In this document: piece after piece, positions 1-5,677 of the stretch
Position numbering within the stretch: the first letter of the stretch is position 1
Layout of the letters: each line of letters starts with the position of its first letter
NCBI GenBank assembly: GCA_964354375.1
Contig: CAYGZQ010000114.1
Coordinates: 1 to 6,411 of the forward strand
Length of the DNA stretch: 6,411 nucleotides
From: CAYGZQ01 sp964354375 [NCBI: uncultured Planctomycetota bacterium]
Lineage (GTDB): Bacteria > JAJVIF01 > JAPKYR01
Reading direction: 5' to 3'
Program-made: the position numbers and the translations under genes
The notes under the pieces: model-generated
Databases searched by the model: none
What the model was told of the DNA's origin: nothing
What the model saw: the letters and a program-made list of their open reading frames with translations, nothing else

Positions 1-12
1 AGGACCCAATCG

Positions 13-57
13 CCGGTAGCAGCTACTTTTCGAAGACGAAAAGGTAGCAGCTACCGG
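13..57. repeat. Nested palindromic repeat, copy 1 of 2
   Basis: This 45-bp element recurs base for base at 5707-5751. Its arms (13-32 and 37-57) pair with one A/A mismatch and one bulged base around an AAGA loop. Each arm also contains a short palindrome of its own (GTAGCAGCTAC and GGTAGCAGCTACC), so it can form one long hairpin or two small ones. It begins 5 bases beyond the stop of the RqcH gene, read in that gene's direction. No T-run follows the long hairpin, so it is not a classical terminator as a whole. It behaves like a REP-type intergenic repeat. Confidence 0.88.
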
Positions 58-62
58 CATGA

Positions 63-1916
63 TTAGCCCCCCTGTGGTCCCCCCCAAGGGGGGGACGGTG
101 AAGAGCCGGCCATGAGACGCATCATCTCGATGCGCTTCTCGTCGGGCGTCACCCTCAGGGTCCGCTCCCTGCGGAATCGCACTCTGCCGGCCGGGCCTCC
201 GGGGATCGGGGTCAGGTATTTCACTCGCGTGTAGTCGACCGGGACGTTCGACCCGTCCCTCGCCTTCGAATGCCACACAGCAATCATGGCGGCCTCTCTG
301 AGAGTGCTCTCGGGAACCTGGCGTCCGCGAGTAATTATGTAGACATGGCTCCCCGGAATTTCACGGGTGTGCAGCCAGATATCCTCGGGCGAGCTCGACC
401 GTCTCAAGGCATCGTTGGAGCGATCGTTCACTCCAGCCATTATGAGAAAACCGTCGTTGGAACGGTACCGGTGTGCAGGAAGGATTGCCGGCCCGCCGGC
501 CCCGACCCTCCTCCCGGCTTTTCCGCCCTTCCTGCCCCCCTTGACCGGGGCGCTCTCATCAACGGCAGGAATTAACCCATGAAGCACGCACTGCTCCCGG
601 ATCTCTCCGATCTCGTCCTCGGATGACGCGGATGCAAGGCTCTCGCCGAGACGTCTCAGCTCCTCCTCTTCGGCGTTGACGGCGTTCATGCGTTCACGGG
701 CGACCTGGTGCGTTCGCTTCAGCTTTCGATAGCGCTCGTACCACGCTTCCGCCTGGAACTGGGGAGACAGGTGCGCATCGAGCACGAGCTCCACTTTCTC
801 GCCCGTCTCCCAGTCGTCAAGAACAATGCGATCCATACCGGGCGTGACCAGATGAATGTGAGCGAGGAGGAGGTCCGCCTTCTTCTTGTACTCCCCTGCG
901 CGATCGGCCTGATCGAGATCCTGCCCCAAGCCCTCCGACAACGATCTCAGCTTCTTGCGCCTGCGATCGATTACTCTCGATATCTCCCTGCGCGCCTTGT
1001 CCAGAGCCGCGTCCTCAGACCTTTCGGCGAAATCCGCTGTGACACGCCTCACCATCTGCACCGGCGTCTCCCCGGTCAGCGGAGCCCCGCCCAGCACCAT
1101 TTCGACGGTCTTGCCCAGGGCCAGCCTGAGATTCTCGCTTTCTTCTGGACGCAGCTCCAGCGCCGGTTTCCCATGGAAGACTTCAGCTCGGGCACAGACC
1201 GCTCGCGCCCATAGCGGGCTCATGCCGAGGAAAGTCCCGGCAAGAAGGTCCCCGATTCCCTCAGCCTCGCGCGACGATCTCGTGAAATCCAGCCATTCAG
1301 CGGGCGTGAACTCCCTGGGCTCGATGCGGTCCTGCTTCGGGGGAGCAAAGTACTCTTTCCCCGGGCGGATTTCTCTCAGACGGCTCTGGTAGGAGTGCAC
1401 GGGCTTGTGGGAGGCCACGATCACGTTGTCGGTGTCGACCAGGATAAGGTTCGAGTGTTTCCCCATAAGCTCGGACACGAACCGGTACTTGGTTTCATCG
1501 CCGGTGTACTCCCGTCGAGTGAAATGAAGCGTCAGGACCCTCTCGAACCTCGCGACCTCGACATTGTCCACTCTCCCGCCGCTCAAGTGATGGGAGACGA
1601 CCTGCACGAGGTGCGAGGGGGTGGATTTTTCGGGAAGCGGATCGGTCCAGGGGTGGACGCGGTACAGGGCGATGTCGGCGGAGAAGAGCCAGTCCGGGAA
1701 CACGCGGGCATCGGGACCGGGTGAGTTTTCCCTGTCCCCGTCGGTGAATCGGTCAAAGGCGAGGATCAGTTCGCCGCCGGGGAGTCCGACGACACGTCGC
1801 AGCCGGGAGCCGACGAGAGATTCGCGCGCCACGTTTCCGATAACCGCAAGCGTGCTGTAGTCCATGGCAGCCTGGGGAAGCGCGTCGTACTCTATGGGCT
1901 GCGGAAATTCCGGCAT
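63..1916 (-). CDS. rqcH: RqcH/NFACT-family ribosome quality control protein (FbpA-like)
   Basis: RqcH-family proteins bind the peptidyl-tRNA-blocked 50S subunit and recruit tRNA-Ala to add C-terminal alanine tails to stalled chains, marking them for proteolysis. They act in the cytoplasm. The 617-residue product (B. subtilis RqcH is about 570) shows the family order. An NFACT-N domain starts near residue 18 (MDYSTL) and includes LSGGRV (111-116), MGKHSN (151-156) and PGKEYFAPP. A charged, helical, probably coiled-coil middle covers roughly 296-436. A Gly/Lys/Arg-rich linker lies at 459-475. A C-terminal NFACT-R (DUF814) domain covers about 480-590, with DIWLHTREIPGSHV and VPVDYTRVKYL. The start at 1916 is chosen because AAGGA lies 8 bases upstream; the ATG at 1958 lies inside a hairpin repeat and the ATG at 1865 has no Shine-Dalgarno, although family homology begins there. 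The family's Asp-Arg pair reads Glu125-Arg126. The last 11 residues are encoded by a C/G-run palindrome. Confidence 0.93.
   Translation of the reverse strand: MPEFPQPIEYDALPQAAMDYSTLAVIGNVARESLVGSRLRRVVGLPGGELILAFDRFTDGDRENSPGPDARVFPDWLFSADIALYRVHPWTDPLPEKSTPSHLVQVVSHHLSGGRVDNVEVARFERVLTLHFTRREYTGDETKYRFVSELMGKHSNLILVDTDNVIVASHKPVHSYQSRLREIRPGKEYFAPPKQDRIEPREFTPAEWLDFTRSSREAEGIGDLLAGTFLGMSPLWARAVCARAEVFHGKPALELRPEESENLRLALGKTVEMVLGGAPLTGETPVQMVRRVTADFAERSEDAALDKARREISRVIDRRRKKLRSLSEGLGQDLDQADRAGEYKKKADLLLAHIHLVTPGMDRIVLDDWETGEKVELVLDAHLSPQFQAEAWYERYRKLKRTHQVARERMNAVNAEEEELRRLGESLASASSEDEIGEIREQCVLHGLIPAVDESAPVKGGRKGGKAGRRVGAGGPAILPAHRYRSNDGFLIMAGVNDRSNDALRRSSSPEDIWLHTREIPGSHVYIITRGRQVPESTLREAAMIAVWHSKARDGSNVPVDYTRVKYLTPIPGGPAGRVRFRRERTLRVTPDEKRIEMMRLMAGSSPSPPWGGPQGG
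66..98. repeat. C7/G7 palindrome in the 3' end of rqcH
   Basis: On the plus strand, GT followed by seven C, AA, seven G and AC gives a perfect 9-bp inverted repeat at 77-96. It is preceded by another C-run (66-72). The segment is in frame with the RqcH gene and encodes its Pro/Gly/Trp tail (PSPPWGGPQGG), directly before the stop. The NFACT-R domain ends some 17 residues earlier, so the tail is probably repeat-derived and dispensable. That it is a dispersed repeat is inference, since only one copy is in the window. Confidence 0.55.
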
Positions 1917-1924
1917 CGGTCGAA

Positions 1925-1929
1925 TCCTT
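1925..1929 (-). promoter_or_regulatory. Shine-Dalgarno fixing the rqcH start at 1916
   Basis: The minus strand reads AAGGA here, 8 bases before the ATG at 1916-1914. Neither competing ATG (1958 or 1865) has comparable complementarity to 16S rRNA at the right distance. The site begins only two bases after the end of the hairpin repeat at 1932-2002. Confidence 0.7.
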
Positions 1930-1931
1930 AA

Positions 1932-2002
1932 TGTGGGGCAGGCTTTCCAGCCCGCCATTCACGCCGCATCCAGACGTGGCAGGCTGGAAAGCCTGCCCCA
2001 CA
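1932..2002. repeat. Large REP-like hairpin repeat between divergent genes
   Basis: Arms of 26 bp (1932-1957 and 1977-2002) are complementary at 25 of 26 positions around a 19-base loop. The arm begins TGTGGGGCAGGCTTTCCAGC. From memory, near-identical hairpins recur in many environmental bacterial genomes and give spurious peptides such as GQAFQPA. Here too it opens false reading frames, including a 5' extension of the RqcH frame (GWKACPT). No transposase is in the window. It lies in the probable 5' leader of rqcH, right next to its Shine-Dalgarno. Confidence 0.85.
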
Positions 2003-2052
2003 AAGACGCTTTTTCAACAGCACCATGCATCCCGCCCGTCCAGCAGTCGCAA

Positions 2053-2080
2053 ATGTTACACTTACCGGGATATCTTTCAA
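2053..2080 (-). promoter_or_regulatory. Candidate promoter for rqcH
   Basis: The minus strand reads TTGAAA (2080-2075), a 16-base spacer, then TAACAT (2058-2053). These match the sigma70 consensus at five and four of six positions. It would give a leader of about 130 bases running through the hairpin repeat. The match is modest and other starts are possible. Confidence 0.3.
2054..2062 (+). promoter_or_regulatory. Candidate extended -10 for the Nudix gene
   Basis: TGTTACACT has the TGn of an extended -10 followed by a four-of-six match to TATAAT. No recognisable -35 lies 17 bases upstream. A start near 2069 would leave a leader of about 28 bases before the ATG at 2097. It overlaps the candidate -10 of rqcH on the other strand. 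Confidence 0.25.
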
Positions 2081-2085
2081 ATGCC

Positions 2086-2091
2086 GAGGTG
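2086..2091 (+). promoter_or_regulatory. Shine-Dalgarno fixing the Nudix start at 2097
   Basis: GAGGTG ends 5 bases before the ATG at 2097. It favours that codon over the in-frame ATG at 2025, whose extra 24 residues (HPARPAVANV and on) are not family-like. Confidence 0.7.
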
Positions 2092-2096
2092 TTGAA

Positions 2097-2504
2097 ATGA
2101 CCGAGCCGAAGAGACCTGGCCTGACGGTCGACGCGGTGATCGAATTCGGGGACGACAGGGTGGTACTGATACGTCGCGGGTTTCCCCCGTTCGAGGGCTT
2201 ATGGGCCCTGCCGGGAGGATTTGTCGAGATCGGGGAGACCGTTGCCGACGCCTGCATGCGGGAAGTGAGAGAGGAATGCTCGATCGATGTGGAGTTGAGG
2301 GGGATTCTCGGGGTGTACTCGGATCCCAGGCGCGATCCGAGTCGTCACACGATCGCCGTCGCGTTCAGAGCAGTCCACAAGTCGGGAGAGCTGAAAGGGT
2401 CGGATGACGCGAGGGAAGCCAGACTCTTTAAGAGGGACGAGCTGAGATCACTGAAGCTTGCCTTCGATCATGCGGACATTCTCAGGGATGCGGGATGGCT
2501 TTGA
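2097..2504 (+). CDS. Nudix hydrolase, ADP-ribose pyrophosphatase-like
   Basis: Nudix enzymes hydrolyse nucleoside diphosphates linked to another moiety, using Mg2+ or Mn2+ in the cytoplasm. This 135-residue protein is a single Nudix domain of usual length. The Nudix box spans residues 41-63 (G-x5-E-x7-REVREE), with metal-ligand glutamates E56, E59 and E60. The box glycine near the end is Ser62. Flanking motifs point to the compact ADP-ribose pyrophosphatase subgroup known from archaea and many bacteria: LTVDAVIEF at the start, VVLIRRGFPPFEGLWALPGG, then GVYSDPRRDPSRHT (71-84) and the C-terminal LAFDHADIL (121-129). The ADP-ribose assignment rests on motif resemblance; other nucleotide-sugar substrates or a general housecleaning role are possible. 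It is divergent from rqcH and appears to be transcribed alone; no clear terminator follows. Confidence 0.92.
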   Translation: MTEPKRPGLTVDAVIEFGDDRVVLIRRGFPPFEGLWALPGGFVEIGETVADACMREVREECSIDVELRGILGVYSDPRRDPSRHTIAVAFRAVHKSGELKGSDDAREARLFKRDELRSLKLAFDHADILRDAGWL

Positions 2505-2553
2505 CGATCAGGTACGCGAAAAAAGAGACCGCCGTCGCTCATCGCACCAAGTC

Positions 2554-2583
2554 TTGACTCCCGGCACCGGGCGGCACGATAAT
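2554..2583 (+). promoter_or_regulatory. Sigma70-like promoter of the propeller lipoprotein gene
   Basis: TTGACT (2554-2559) and GATAAT (2578-2583) each match the consensus at five of six positions, with an 18-base spacer. A start near 2590 gives a leader of about 77 bases before the ATG at 2667. This is the best -35/-10 pair I see on the plus strand and it sits in the only gap upstream of the gene. Confidence 0.65.
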
Positions 2584-2623
2584 ACTCAGGATATCTCGCC
2601 GATTTCCAGCCAGAAGAGGTGAG

Positions 2624-2650
2624 ATGGCAGTCTGAAGACACACAAGTGTC
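2624..2650 (+). other. Possible three-codon upstream ORF and small hairpin in leader
   Basis: Within the predicted leader, ATG-GCA-GTC-TGA (2624-2635) follows a purine-rich AAGAGGTGAG. Two bases later comes a perfect 5-bp stem, GACAC/GTGTC (2637-2641 and 2646-2650), with a four-base loop ending just before the AAGGAG of the lipoprotein gene. Such an arrangement could affect translation, but both elements are short enough to arise by chance. Confidence 0.2.
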
Positions 2651-2653
2651 AGA

Positions 2654-2659
2654 AAGGAG
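2654..2659 (+). promoter_or_regulatory. Shine-Dalgarno fixing the lipoprotein start at 2667
   Basis: AAGGAG lies 7 bases before the ATG at 2667. It rules out the in-frame GTG at 2619, which would put 16 hydrophilic residues ahead of the signal peptide. Confidence 0.9.
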
Positions 2660-2666
2660 AGACTGT

Positions 2667-5192
2667 ATGAAATACTATGCGTTGTTGATTGTAGTGGCAA
2701 TAGCTTTTGGGCTTTCGTGTTCCGGGGGGGGTTCTCCTGTCGCTGCGCCGAGCCGGCCTGCAGCCCAGGAGACAGAGACGGCGTCAACCGCCGGCAGCCA
2801 TCATCTTCTGAGCTACACGCTCGTTTCATTCGATCCGGCAACCATGGATTTCAAGGTCGTGCCGCTGAGACAGGTTGCCGATCACTGGAACGTCCTCAAG
2901 TGGCTGGAACAGGGGCCATGCACAAACTGCGTCTCCATCACCAAGGCGCAGAAACTCCTGAACAACAACATTCTCGTGACGGTGCAGATCAAGCATCCAT
3001 TCCCCACACTGAATTTCACGGGCTTCGATGTCCGTGGTATTCCGATATTCAAGGGGACCCTGACTTTCCCGGTCTCCGGGCTGAAGACATCGAGCGCCCT
3101 CAAGGGAGAGGCTGAGCTGATGAACCCCGTCGGCTACACCACTCTCTACAATCCGACCACCGCAGGCCAGGGTCCGAACGGGCTGCAGGGTTATCTGAAG
3201 GGGAAGATGTCGGCGGGTCTGCCTGACAGCACTCTTAACGGCTACATGACATTCAACTCTCCGGGAGCCGAGAATATAAGGGATTACTTCCTCGCCGGAG
3301 CAACCATCACGTCCGACTTCGAGATTCATCTGCCGAGCGGACCGTTTATCTTCGGCTACGCGGTGGATGCGTCATGGGTGCCGCCGGACGTGAAGCCCGT
3401 CAATAACCCCAATACCGATTTCCCGCCCGAAGCGAACTGCTCCGAACCCTATAAGATCGCCGTGTCGGAGGTCGCGACGGGCAACGGCCTGACGGACCAG
3501 GGCGGTCAGACGACTCTGAACATTAATGTCTATGACCACCAGGGCAAAGACAGCTACAACGACCCCACTGTCGAGTGTCCGGACCTTTTCACCGGGACGA
3601 AGACGGCCACGTGGGTGGAGCAGGTGGACGATTACGACACGTGGACGGTGGACCTGGACAATTCCGAACTCGCCGGAGCCGGGAGATACAAGGTGCTCGT
3701 TGCCGTCGAGGATAAGGACAACGATACATCTCCCGACTGGATAAACCTCACCGGTTACCAGGTTTATACGGTGATGGTCACACCGGATGCTTCGCTCAAC
3801 GGATGGGCCGTGACTTTCGGAGGCTTAGACAAAGATGACGCAATGGCATCGGTAACTGATTCTGCAGGGAATGTCTACGTGACCGGGTTCTTCACGGGCG
3901 ACACCGATTTCGATCCGGATGGTGGGGCGATCCGAACATCCAATGGCCACTTGGATTGTTTCCTGGCCAAGTACGATGCAAGCGGAGATTTCGTGTGGGT
4001 CGGCACATGGGGAGCCGAGGATGGAGACTTAGCCACAGATGTGGCGATAAGTGGGAGCAACATTCTGGTCAATGGCGTCTTTTACGATATTCCCGATTTC
4101 GATCCGGGCAGCGGGACAGACCTCCACGCATCCAATGGCGGCTGGGATCTCTTCCTGAGCGCATTCGACAGCGATGGAAACCACAAGTGGACTGAAACAT
4201 GGGGCGGTTCAGGTGATGAATACGCGGGAGGCATGGGAGTGGACGCCCCCGGGAACATCTACATGGGCGGCACTTTCGGGACCATCTGCGATTTCGATCC
4301 TGGTCCGGGGGAACACGAGGTCACACCGATCGGGTATGACAACTTCCTGTTGAAGTTTAACAGCAACGGGGCCTTCGTGTGGGTCCGGAACTGGGGCATG
4401 GAGAGCGGCGATGACGAATTAGTGAGTAACATAGCGACAAGTCCGAGCGGGGAGACCTGGATGTGCGGGTATTTTGAGGGAACGGGCGATTTCAACCCCG
4501 GTCCCGGTGTCGACAACCATACATCGCTGGGCTATAAGGACGCCTGGGTATCCAGGTTCGATCCCAACGGGAACTTCAAGTGGGCGAGAACCTGGGGCGA
4601 AGCTGACGACGACGACGTGGCAATCGCTGTAGCGCACGATTTGTCCGGAAACTGCTACATTACGGGCTACTTCGGATACACAGTCGATTTCGACCCGGGT
4701 CCTGGTGTGGTTGAGATACCGACAGCAGGTTGGTACGACGCTTTCCTGCTTGAGCTCGATCAGAACGGGGACTACAGATGGGCCGGCACAATGGGGGGAA
4801 GCTTGGATGACGCCGGTGAGGGAATCGCCCTGGACTCTCTGGGCAACATCTACATAGCGGGTGAGTTCTTGGATATCGCGGACCTGGACCCTGGTGTCGG
4901 CCAGTCGAATCACATCTCCAACGGCGCAAACGACATTTTCCTCACAAAAATCTCACCCTTGAACGAGTTTCTGTGGGCCGACACCTGGGGCGGTGAAGAG
5001 AGGGAGTACCTGGGCTACTCCGGCTATTACGAGTACGGGAGCCCGCTGTGGGTCGACATCTATGGAAAGTCCTATGTTGGGGGTCGATTCGGCGAGACTG
5101 TCGATTTCGATCCCGGGGCAGGCGTCGATAACCATATCGCCGACGACTGGGACGCCTTCATCACCACGATTCCGCCAACCGGAACATGGTAG
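2667..5192 (+). CDS. Large lipoprotein with C-terminal seven-repeat SBBP-type beta-propeller
   Basis: The 841-residue product begins with a type II signal peptide: Lys2, a hydrophobic core at 3-16, and a loose lipobox GLSC with Cys18 as the probable lipidated residue, followed by a Gly/Ser/Pro/Ala linker. Residues 43-244 form a domain I do not recognise, with CTNC (85-88), IKHPFPTLNFTGFDVRGI (108-125) and a second half rich in Gly and aromatic residues. Residues about 261-372 look like an Ig-type beta-sandwich. From 380 to the end are seven repeats of 64-71 residues with the pattern GN.Y..G.F...DFDPG.G....S.G..D.FL...D..G...W...WG, typical of SBBP (beta-propeller) proteins. The protein is presumably anchored at the cell surface or outer membrane, with Ser19 after the lipid Cys. 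A binding or adhesion role is plausible, but no catalytic motif is visible and the ligand is unknown. It has its own promoter and is followed by a hairpin repeat. Confidence 0.93.
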   Translation: MKYYALLIVVAIAFGLSCSGGGSPVAAPSRPAAQETETASTAGSHHLLSYTLVSFDPATMDFKVVPLRQVADHWNVLKWLEQGPCTNCVSITKAQKLLNNNILVTVQIKHPFPTLNFTGFDVRGIPIFKGTLTFPVSGLKTSSALKGEAELMNPVGYTTLYNPTTAGQGPNGLQGYLKGKMSAGLPDSTLNGYMTFNSPGAENIRDYFLAGATITSDFEIHLPSGPFIFGYAVDASWVPPDVKPVNNPNTDFPPEANCSEPYKIAVSEVATGNGLTDQGGQTTLNINVYDHQGKDSYNDPTVECPDLFTGTKTATWVEQVDDYDTWTVDLDNSELAGAGRYKVLVAVEDKDNDTSPDWINLTGYQVYTVMVTPDASLNGWAVTFGGLDKDDAMASVTDSAGNVYVTGFFTGDTDFDPDGGAIRTSNGHLDCFLAKYDASGDFVWVGTWGAEDGDLATDVAISGSNILVNGVFYDIPDFDPGSGTDLHASNGGWDLFLSAFDSDGNHKWTETWGGSGDEYAGGMGVDAPGNIYMGGTFGTICDFDPGPGEHEVTPIGYDNFLLKFNSNGAFVWVRNWGMESGDDELVSNIATSPSGETWMCGYFEGTGDFNPGPGVDNHTSLGYKDAWVSRFDPNGNFKWARTWGEADDDDVAIAVAHDLSGNCYITGYFGYTVDFDPGPGVVEIPTAGWYDAFLLELDQNGDYRWAGTMGGSLDDAGEGIALDSLGNIYIAGEFLDIADLDPGVGQSNHISNGANDIFLTKISPLNEFLWADTWGGEEREYLGYSGYYEYGSPLWVDIYGKSYVGGRFGETVDFDPGAGVDNHIADDWDAFITTIPPTGTW
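3804..5189 (+). repeat. Seven tandem propeller-blade coding repeats
   Basis: The seven units start at protein residues 380, 445, 509, 573, 640, 706 and 771. The D-[FL]-[DN]-P motif occurs once per unit, at residues 414, 477, 542, 608, 674, 739 and 813. The DNA has diverged between units, so this is an old protein-level repeat rather than a fresh tandem duplication. The last unit carries about nine extra residues, rich in Tyr and Gly, before its DFDPG motif, and the protein ends on the closing Trp of that unit. Confidence 0.9.
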
Positions 5193-5208
5193 CGGAATTC
5201 AGAAGAGA

Positions 5209-5272
5209 ACACGGGGACTGGCACACGGCTTTGTCCGCTGCGGCGGACAAAGCTGGGTGCCTGTCAACGTGT
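5209..5272. repeat. Long REP-like hairpin after the lipoprotein gene
   Basis: A perfect 11-bp stem (GCTTTGTCCGC at 5228-5238 with its complement at 5243-5253, loop TGCG) extends outward through imperfect pairing: GGCAC/GTGCC at 5220-5224 and 5257-5261, GAC/GTC at 5216-5218 and 5263-5265, and ACACG/CGTGT at 5209-5213 and 5268-5272. It starts 16 bases after the lipoprotein stop. No T-run follows on the plus strand, so it may protect the transcript end rather than terminate it. From memory it resembles repeats scattered in other bacterial genomes. Confidence 0.8.
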
Positions 5273-5278
5273 GCGCAT

Positions 5279-5305
5279 AAAAAAAGACCACCATCGCTGG
5301 CGGCC
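5279..5305 (-). terminator. Intrinsic terminator of the small minus-strand gene
   Basis: The minus strand reads an 8-bp stem GGCCGCCA/TGGTGGTC (two G-U pairs in RNA) closed by a GCGA tetraloop of the GNRA type. Seven T follow at once (5285-5279). It lies 29 bases after the stop of the gene at 5335-5667, which is the usual position. Confidence 0.8.
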
Positions 5306-5334
5306 GCCTCCCGAGACCGTTTCGGCATTCGGCG

Positions 5335-5667
5335 CTACGCTTCCGGGGTCGATTCGCCGAACGTCTCAAGCCAGCTCTTCGGACCGTCCGGAAGGAAGCT
5401 GGCGCTCTTGAACGAGATGCGCCCCGTGTTCTTGATGAGCTCGGCATCGACCTTGTCGGTAAGGAACCGGCATTCGTACCTGGGAATGCTGATCGTATAC
5501 AGCGCTTCCGCGGACAGCACGTCCGAATAGCCCGACCACTCGCCCTCGAGCTTGAACGCCCCATCATCCTCCCGACTGAGCTTCACGTCGGACAGAAACC
5601 CGACGCAATGCCCGTCGACAAATACCTCAGCCATCCTGATCCGGGGTAGACCCAAGCTCTCATTCAT
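5335..5667 (-). CDS. Small protein of unknown function
   Basis: I do not recognise this 110-residue protein. It has no signal peptide, membrane segment or known motif. Residues 13-69 alternate hydrophobic and polar residues in a way that suggests beta strands (AEVFVDGHCVGFLSDVKL, ALYTISIPRYECRFL), and Cys occurs at 21 and 66. The overall charge looks acidic. That it is a real gene is supported by GC-rich third codon positions like its neighbours, a consensus extended -10 promoter directly upstream, and an intrinsic terminator 29 bases past the stop. The start at 5667 would make the mRNA almost leaderless; the alternative ATG at 5634 (residue 12) would leave a leader of about 37 bases but has only a weak GGA ahead of it. 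It is monocistronic, convergent with the lipoprotein gene, and separated from the sulfatase gene by a palindrome. The overlapping frames on both strands are Arg/Ser-rich and look like shadows. Confidence 0.75.
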   Translation of the reverse strand: MNESLGLPRIRMAEVFVDGHCVGFLSDVKLSREDDGAFKLEGEWSGYSDVLSAEALYTISIPRYECRFLTDKVDAELIKNTGRISFKSASFLPDGPKSWLETFGESTPEA

Positions 5668-5677
5668 GACGATGTAG

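Noticed and set aside
270-1724. Several plus-strand open frames opposite the RqcH gene (for example 708-1214 and 955-1392)
   Set aside because: They lie antisense to a clearly recognisable NFACT protein, are rich in Arg/Ser/Pro, show no family motifs and arise from the high G+C of the coding strand.
1917-1958. RqcH start at the ATG at 1958
   Set aside because: The added residues are encoded by the hairpin repeat, do not resemble the family, and the good Shine-Dalgarno belongs to the ATG at 1916.
2025-2096. N-terminal extension of the Nudix protein from the ATG at 2025
   Set aside because: The extension is not family-like, crosses the likely promoter, and the ATG at 2097 has a well-placed GAGGTG.
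1753-2257. Minus-strand frames running through the hairpin repeat (1753-2001 and 1928-2257)
   Set aside because: They are translations of the repeat plus antisense of the Nudix gene, including the GQAF-type peptide typical of this repeat, without a plausible protein.
2505-2553. Terminator after the Nudix gene at the A-run near 2518-2526
   Set aside because: No stem precedes a T-run on the plus strand, and on the minus strand the T-run has no convincing stem and no gene to terminate.
5186-5567. Overlapping frames 5186-5530 (plus) and 5199-5567 (minus)
   Set aside because: Both run through the hairpin repeat and the terminator and are Arg/Ser-rich; the frame at 5335-5667 has its own promoter, terminator and normal codon use.
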